Shown here: piece by piece, positions 57,444 to 64,000 of the stretch
How positions within the stretch are numbered: position 1 is the first letter of the stretch
Layout: each line of letters opens with the position of its first letter
NCBI RefSeq assembly: GCF_014648875.1
Contig: NZ_BMRY01000006.1
Location: 372,001-436,000 of the forward strand
Source of the DNA: Streptomyces parvus
GTDB lineage: Bacteria; Actinomycetota; Actinomycetes; Streptomycetales; Streptomycetaceae
Direction of reading: 5' to 3'
DNA: 64,000 nt
Notes under the pieces: model-generated
What the model was told of the DNA's origin: nothing
The model's input: the letters and a program-made list of their open reading frames with translations, nothing else
Databases searched by the model: none
Position numbers and translations under genes: made by a program

Positions 57444-59585
57444 TTAATTTTCTGTCGAAGCACTACGGATTTCGTAGGCTGAGGCCTCCTCGCCCAGCAA
57501 TCTATCGGCTGCGCTCCGGTGCAACCGGGCCGCCGCGGGATCCCCGAGCCGGTCCAGCGTGTCCGCCAGCCGCAGCTGGAGCGCGGCCTGAAGCCGCACG
57601 TCACCGGCGCTCCGGGCCAGCTCGACGGCCTCCCGGCAGGTCTGGAGCGAGTCGTGCGGCCGGCCCGCGTACTCCTGGACCCGGGCGGCTTCACTGAGCG
57701 AGCGCGCCTGGGCCGCCGGGTCGCCGAGCCTGCGGTGGCCGGAGGCGGCGGCGCGCCAGTTCCGCAGGGCCTCGCCGTAGCGCCCGGCGTACGTGTGGAC
57801 CGCCCCGAGCCGTCCGTAGAGCCGGGCCTCGTCGGCCCGCTCCCCCTGGGTGAGGCGCTGGGCGAGCGCCCGGCCGTACCAGTCGGCGGCCCGGTGGTAG
57901 TCCCCCAGCTCCTCGTACGCGCCGCCTACGGATTCCATCGCGCGGCCGGTGGCGTACAGGTCCTTCGCGGCCTTTCCGGCGTCCAGCGCGGCCCGGTAGC
58001 GGGTCAGCGCCTCCCGGGTGCGGCCGGTGCGGGCGTCCAGGTCGGCCAGGTTCAGCAGGGCGGCGGCCTGTTCACGGGGCAGCTCGCGGCGGCGCGCCAC
58101 GTCCAGCACGAGACCGTGCAGCCCGTACAGCTCGGGGGCGGCCTCCTCGGTGCCCCGGTGCGCGGCCAGCGCCCGCACCAGGGCCGCGACCAGGCGGCGC
58201 GCCAGGGTGTCCAGCTCGCCGTCGGCCACGGCGAGCCGGGCCGAGGCGAGCAGGGCGGGCTGCCGGACCCGCAGCCAGGCGCCCGCCTCCTCGGCGTTCG
58301 GGAAGCGCAGCGAGCGGGGCAGTCCGGCGACCTTGCCGCGGGCGGTCGACCCCTCGGGCTCGGCGATCGCGCGGCAGGCCTGGAGGCGGCGCACGGTCCG
58401 CTCCAGCATCCGGGCGCGGGCGAGCTGGATCTCGGCCGGGCGGTCCCGGTCCTCCAGGAGGGCCCGCAGCATCGGGGAGAGGCAGCCGGGCACCGCGTAC
58501 TGGGGGTGGGCCGCGCCGTCCGTCCGCAGCAGCCCGAGCTTCACGAAGTCGTCGAGGGTGGCGCGGGCGGCGGAGACCGAGCAGCCGGCCAGCGCGGAGG
58601 CGGTGTGGGCGTCGGCGAGTCCGGCGGGGGCGAGGGCCAGCAGGCGCAGTATCCGGGCGGCGGTCTGCGGCAGGGAGTCGTGGACGAGCCGGAAGGCGCG
58701 CGCAAGCGGGCGGGCGCCGACGGGCTGCTGTTCGTCGGGGTCGGGCAGCTCGCGCAACTGCCCCGTGACATCGGCGACGGAGGTCATGGGGTGGGCGGCG
58801 AGCAGGCCGCCCACCAGGGCGAGCGCCGCGGGCTGTCCCCCGCACTCCTCGGCCAGCCGCTCCGCGGTGCGGGGGTCGACGGTGATGCGGACCTGGCCGA
58901 TGGCGCGGGCCAGCAGCCGCACCGCCGCGCCCTTCTCCAGCCCTCCGAGGGTGCAGGGCCGGACGTCGGGGATGCCGGTCAGCGGCCCGGTCGCGGTGGC
59001 GAGGACCAGGCAGTCGGGGTTCTCCGGGAGCAGCGGGTCGACCTGTTCGGCGTCGGCCGCGTCGTCGAGGACCAGGACGAGGCGGCGCCCGGCCAGGGCC
59101 TCGCGGACCAGCTCGGACAGCTCGTCCTGGTCGGCGCCGGGCGGGACCGCGATCCCGAGGAGGCCGAGGATCTCGCCGGCGGTGCGTTCGGTGGGGACCC
59201 GCTCGCCGTCGGGGTCGGTGAGACCGACCCGCAGCACCCCGTCGGGGTAGTCGCCGGAGCCCGTGCCCGCGACGGCCCAGGGCAGGGCGCCCGTGGCGGC
59301 CCGGGCGGCCTGGGCGGTGTCGGTGCCGGCGAGCGCCCCGGCCAGCTCCTCGGCGAGTGCGCTGCGGCCGGAGCCGGGGCGGCCCGCGATGAGCAGGACC
59401 CGGGCGCGGGGGGCCTTGCGGCCGGCCAGGGTGTCCAGGCCGGCGCGCTCGATGTCCGCCCGGAGATCCTTCAACTCCCGTTCGCGTCCGAAGAATCGGG
59501 GTGGGGCGGCGCCGGACGGCTCCTCGGCCCCCGGGGCCCCCGGGGCCTTCGCCGGGCCGCTGGTGTCCACCGCCTGATCGGTCAC
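57444..59585 (-). CDS. NB-ARC/AAA-like protein with C-terminal TPR domain
   Basis: 713 residues. PPRFFGRERELKDLRADIERA opens an NTPase of the STAND/NB-ARC type, but the P-loop is RPGSGRSALAEEL with Arg in place of the usual Lys; Walker B is LVLVLDDAADAEQ. The C-terminal third (about 490-700) has TPR-like helices such as GGAYEELGDYHRAADWYGRAL and LGAVHTYAGRYGEALRNWRAAASGHRRLGD. No DNA-binding domain is obvious. Possibly a scaffold or signalling protein. Separated by 134 nt from ald and by 183 nt from the Nudix gene. Confidence 0.86.
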   Translation of the reverse strand: MTDQAVDTSGPAKAPGAPGAEEPSGAAPPRFFGRERELKDLRADIERAGLDTLAGRKAPRARVLLIAGRPGSGRSALAEELAGALAGTDTAQAARAATGALPWAVAGTGSGDYPDGVLRVGLTDPDGERVPTERTAGEILGLLGIAVPPGADQDELSELVREALAGRRLVLVLDDAADAEQVDPLLPENPDCLVLATATGPLTGIPDVRPCTLGGLEKGAAVRLLARAIGQVRITVDPRTAERLAEECGGQPAALALVGGLLAAHPMTSVADVTGQLRELPDPDEQQPVGARPLARAFRLVHDSLPQTAARILRLLALAPAGLADAHTASALAGCSVSAARATLDDFVKLGLLRTDGAAHPQYAVPGCLSPMLRALLEDRDRPAEIQLARARMLERTVRRLQACRAIAEPEGSTARGKVAGLPRSLRFPNAEEAGAWLRVRQPALLASARLAVADGELDTLARRLVAALVRALAAHRGTEEAAPELYGLHGLVLDVARRRELPREQAAALLNLADLDARTGRTREALTRYRAALDAGKAAKDLYATGRAMESVGGAYEELGDYHRAADWYGRALAQRLTQGERADEARLYGRLGAVHTYAGRYGEALRNWRAAASGHRRLGDPAAQARSLSEAARVQEYAGRPHDSLQTCREAVELARSAGDVRLQAALQLRLADTLDRLGDPAAARLHRSAADRLLGEEASAYEIRSASTEN

Positions 59586-59768
59586 GAGCCACGCTCCACT
59601 TCGCTGCGCGCGATGCCCGCCGGAACTCCGGTCGGGCGCGGTTCGAGCGTAGTTCAGCAGCGGGGACGATCACTGCGGAGCGAGGCGGGGCCGACCCCGA
59701 TATCCCTCGATCGGATCAGCTTTTCTTCATTTCGTACGACCGGGAGGGCCGGGGCGGCGGACGGACCG

Positions 59769-60395
59769 TCAGGCCTCGAAGGGCCGGGCCGGCCACGGTG
59801 CTTCGGCCGGGCGCAGCGAGCCGACGCCGTCGCCCGCGCGGACGGCGGTGAGCGCGAGCACCCCGACGACGAGGCAGTTGTTGTGCAGGTCCCCCGCGAC
59901 GACCGAGCGGACCAGCTCGTCCAGCGGCACCCGGGCCTGCTCCATGTCGGCCTCCTCCTCCGCGACCGCGTACCGCTCGCCCTCCGCCTCGGAGAGATCC
60001 CGGGCCAGGAAGATCCGCACGGCCTCGTCGCAGCCGCCGGGCGTGGTGTAGACGTCGGTCAGCACCCGCCAGTCCTCGGCCTTGACGTGCGCCTCCTCGT
60101 ACAGCTCGCGCTGGGCGGCGTGCAGGGGGTTCTCGCCGGGGATGTCGAGCAGTCCGGCCGGGATCTCCCAGAGCCGGTGGCGTACCGGGTGGCGGTACTG
60201 GCGCAGTACGAGGACCCGGTCCTCGTCGTCGATCGCGAGCACGGCGACGGAGCCCGGGTGGACCTGGTAGTCACGGCCGTGGACGGAGCCGTCGGGCATC
60301 ACCACCTGGTCGGTGCGGACGCTGGTCTTGTTGCCGGTGAAGGGCGTCACCGTCGCGGTGACCTGCCACTCCTCGGGCGTGTCCTGGATACCCAT
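59769..60395 (-). CDS. Nudix hydrolase, ADP-ribose pyrophosphatase-like
   Basis: 208 residues from the ATG at 60393-60395 (GGAGG ten nt upstream). Before the Nudix box comes YQVHPGSVAVLAIDDEDRVLVLRQYRHPVRHRLWEIPAGLLDIPGE; the box is ENPLHAAQRELYEEAHV with the E-x7-RE-x2-EE core. The wording IPAGLLD and the long N-terminal region match ADP-ribose pyrophosphatases of the NudF type. It sits next to pyrG in many Streptomyces. It may share the ADP-ribose economy with the NAD operon at 47-51 kb. Confidence 0.92.
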   Translation of the reverse strand: MGIQDTPEEWQVTATVTPFTGNKTSVRTDQVVMPDGSVHGRDYQVHPGSVAVLAIDDEDRVLVLRQYRHPVRHRLWEIPAGLLDIPGENPLHAAQRELYEEAHVKAEDWRVLTDVYTTPGGCDEAVRIFLARDLSEAEGERYAVAEEEADMEQARVPLDELVRSVVAGDLHNNCLVVGVLALTAVRAGDGVGSLRPAEAPWPARPFEA

Positions 60396-60426
60396 GTACC
60401 TACGTCCTCCCACGAACCAAAAGGAA

Positions 60427-60463
60427 ACCGGGGCACCGATCCGATTCGGATCCGTACCCCGGT
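60427..60463 (-). terminator. pyrG terminator hairpin
   Basis: ACCGGGG (60427-60433) pairs with CCCCGGT (60457-60463), with an inner GATCCG/CGGATC stem, just past the pyrG stop and before the Nudix gene. Confidence 0.8.
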
Positions 60464-60482
60464 CAACCGTAATGCCTCGGTG

Positions 60483-62150
<1,668 letters not shown>

Positions 62151-62156
62151 AGCCAA

Positions 62157-62592
62157 AGGGGGCTCCCGTGGTCGCGATTCTGAGGTGCGTACGGCAGCCG
62201 AACCGGGGATTCCGGGGGTGCCGACGCTGCGGTTCGGGGGCCTCGTCCGCTGTCAGAGACGACCACCGTCCACGGGCTACCAGGGTAACAGCGACGGCGG
62301 GAGGCTGCTTCCGGCCACACCCTGCACAAGGGCGTCACACCATCACCTCAGGCATTTCACGTCCCACCCGATCAGCTCAGAGATCTTGCGGACACCGTCG
62401 CGCGGATCTTCATCGTGCGTCGTATCCTGCTCAAACACTCGCTGCCGAGACGGCCGGGGCGGCGGCACCACCCAGGCCGCCCACCGGTACAGGAACTCGT
62501 CGGATCTTCCCGGGTGAAAGACCCTACGACCCCCTTGACCCGCAGTAAGCGCCCTTTGACGGGGCGACATGGCCGTTCGACTGGAGACGCAC
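62157..62592. other. Divergent intergenic region between pyrG and the GH15 gene
   Basis: 436 nt with no recognised gene; both strands have short open frames without ribosome sites or family features. It must contain both promoters. The 62260-62330 stretch is comparatively AT-richer, but no clear dyad was found. Confidence 0.4.
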
Positions 62593-64000
62593 GTGGCCGG
62601 GCGCATCGAGGATTACGCACTCATCGGAGACATGCAGACCGCCGCCCTGGTCTGCCGGGACGGCACAGCGGACTGGCTGTGCCTCCCCCGCTTCGACTCG
62701 CACGCCGCCTTCGCGGGGCTGCTGGGCACCGAGGAGCACGGCTTCTGGCGCCTGGGCCCCGCGAGAGCGGAGGGAACAGAACCAGCCTCCGCCGACCGGC
62801 GGCGATACCGCGGCGACTCCCTCATCCTTGAATCGGAGTGGGACACACCGCGCGGCACCGTACGGGTGACCGATTTCATGCCCCCGCGTGACGGCGCGCC
62901 CCAGCTCATCCGGATCGTGGAGGGTGTCAGCGGCCGGGTGCCGATGCGCTCGGAGCTGCGGATGCGGTTCAGCTACGGCCGGGTGACGCCGTGGGTGCAC
63001 AAGGTCGACAACCGTACGGTCGCGGTCGCCGGCCCGGATTCGGTCTGGCTGGACACCGAAGCGGAAACGTATGGCCAGAATCTGACGACGTACTCCGACT
63101 TCACGGTGGGCCCCGGCGACCGGGTGGCGTTCACGATCAGCTGGCAGCCCTCGCACCACGAGCCGCCCGCCCTCCCCGAGCCGGAGAACTCGCTTGAGGC
63201 GACGGAGAACTTCTGGCGCGAATGGGTCGAGCAGTGCACGTACCACGGGCCCTACCGGGAGGCGGTCGTCCGCTCCCTGATCACGCTCAAGGCCCTCACG
63301 TACGCGCCGACCGGCGGCATCGTCGCCGCGCCGACGACGTCGCTGCCCGAGGAGATCGGGGGCGTACGGAACTGGGACTACCGCTACACCTGGCTGCGGG
63401 ACGCCGCGATCACCCTCTCCTCGCTGCTGCGCACCGGCTACCGGGAAGAGGCCAGGGCGTGGCGCGAGTGGCTGCTGCGGGCGGTGGCGGGCGACCCGGA
63501 GAACCTCCAGATCATGTACGGCATCGCCGGTGAGCGCGAGCTGGGCGAGGCGGAGCTGGACTGGCTGCCCGGTTACGAGAACTCCACCCCGGTCCGGGTC
63601 GGCAACGGCGCCGCCAACCAGCTCCAGCTGGATGTGTACGGCGAGGTCACCGAGGCGCTGCACCTGGCGCACATGACGGGCCTGACCCGCAACGACTACG
63701 CCATGGGCCTCCAGCTGAAGCTGATCGAGTATCTGGAGAAGCACTGGGAGGAGCCCGACGAGGGCATCTGGGAGGTGCGCGGGCCGCGCCGCCACTTCGT
63801 GCACTCCAAGGTGATGGCGTGGGTCGCGGTCGACCGGACGATCAAGCTGGTCGAGTCCGGTGACGTGGAGGGCCCGCTGGAGCGGTGGTACGAGCTCCGC
63901 GACGACATCCACCGGGACGTCTGCGAGCGCGGCTACGACAGGGAGCGCAACACCTTCACCCAGTCCTACGGGTCGAAGGAGCTGGACGCCTCCCTGCTGC
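62593..64000 (+). CDS. Glycoside hydrolase family 15 protein (3' end outside window)
   Basis: 469 codons present; the gene continues past the right edge. IEDYALIGDMQTAALVCRDGTADWLCLPRFDSHAAFAGLLG is the start of GH15 trehalase/glucoamylase-like proteins; GGVRNWDYRYTWLRDAAITLSSL and WLPGYENSTPVRVGNGAANQLQLDVYGEVTEALHLA carry catalytic-region residues. It likely hydrolyses trehalose or alpha-glucans inside the cell. GTG at 62593 (GGAG six nt upstream) is the preferred start; an ATG at 62569 adds eight residues. Confidence 0.9.
   Translation, partial: MAGRIEDYALIGDMQTAALVCRDGTADWLCLPRFDSHAAFAGLLGTEEHGFWRLGPARAEGTEPASADRRRYRGDSLILESEWDTPRGTVRVTDFMPPRDGAPQLIRIVEGVSGRVPMRSELRMRFSYGRVTPWVHKVDNRTVAVAGPDSVWLDTEAETYGQNLTTYSDFTVGPGDRVAFTISWQPSHHEPPALPEPENSLEATENFWREWVEQCTYHGPYREAVVRSLITLKALTYAPTGGIVAAPTTSLPEEIGGVRNWDYRYTWLRDAAITLSSLLRTGYREEARAWREWLLRAVAGDPENLQIMYGIAGERELGEAELDWLPGYENSTPVRVGNGAANQLQLDVYGEVTEALHLAHMTGLTRNDYAMGLQLKLIEYLEKHWEEPDEGIWEVRGPRRHFVHSKVMAWVAVDRTIKLVESGDVEGPLERWYELRDDIHRDVCERGYDRERNTFTQSYGSKELDASLL

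Noticed and set aside
62157..62592. Small genes in the pyrG-GH15 gap
   Set aside because: Several frames of 80-140 codons overlap on both strands, but none has start context or coding-like character.

Overview
The window is high-GC actinobacterial chromosome, almost certainly Streptomyces. The evidence is the very GC-rich third codon positions, many GTG starts and 4-bp ATGA/GTGA gene overlaps, streptogrisin proteases, an FxS peptide cluster, and a conserved core block of ald, parA-like, scpA, scpB, a pseudouridine synthase, cmk and der. The protease at 19242-20141 looks, from memory, nearly identical to Streptomyces griseus protease B, so a member of the S. griseus group is likely. No rRNA, tRNA, insertion sequence, phage or CRISPR array was seen.

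Layout. 1-2.9 kb: a tripartite tricarboxylate transporter (tctC-tctB-tctA, the last cut by the window edge) divergent from a response regulator. 2.9-9.0 kb: mostly secreted enzymes, comprising a sortase-anchored lytic polysaccharide monooxygenase, a lipase, a phospholipase A2, streptogrisin D and an alpha/beta hydrolase. 9.1-17.0 kb: a complete fxsA-fxsB-fxsC-fxsT cluster, pairing a short peptide ending in FNSAL and its radical SAM maturase with TIR, NTPase and TPR proteins. 17.0-19.1 kb: a convergent pair encoding a four-helix SLATT-type (DUF4231) membrane protein and a SLOG-type nucleotide-binding protein. Together these two regions form an unusual conflict or signalling island and are the most interesting part of the window. 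19.2-20.1 kb: streptogrisin B.

20.4-28.8 kb: a probable organosulfur-scavenging locus with two LLM flavin monooxygenases, ABC transporter ATPase, permease and solute-binding lipoprotein, and an FAD/NAD(P)-binding protein. A 23-codon leader peptide ending in Cys-stop sits ahead of the binding protein and suggests cysteine-responsive attenuation. 28.8-40.9 kb: mixed genes, including a protein with an extremely cysteine-rich tail, a SepF paralogue, a glutaryl-CoA dehydrogenase-like enzyme, an MFS exporter, a PAP2 phosphatase, an I78 inhibitor, a WYL regulator, a glycosyltransferase pair and a 44-bp tandem repeat.

41.0-45.5 kb: core genes der, plsC-like, cmk, tyrA and aroH on one strand, bounded by a perfect 64-bp palindrome. 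45.7-47.4 kb: a Rieske lipoprotein, a YcgL-like nucleotidyltransferase and an SRPBCC protein. 47.4-51.0 kb: a tightly overlapping NAD operon (pnuC, nadR, Nudix/NrtR, ADP-ribosylglycohydrolase) with a palindromic operator. 51.1-57.3 kb: pseudouridine synthase, scpB, scpA, a small basic protein, a ParA ATPase and alanine dehydrogenase. 57.4-64.0 kb: an NB-ARC/TPR-like protein, a Nudix hydrolase, pyrG and a truncated glycoside hydrolase family 15 gene. Long open frames antisense to real genes are a GC-bias artefact and were left out.
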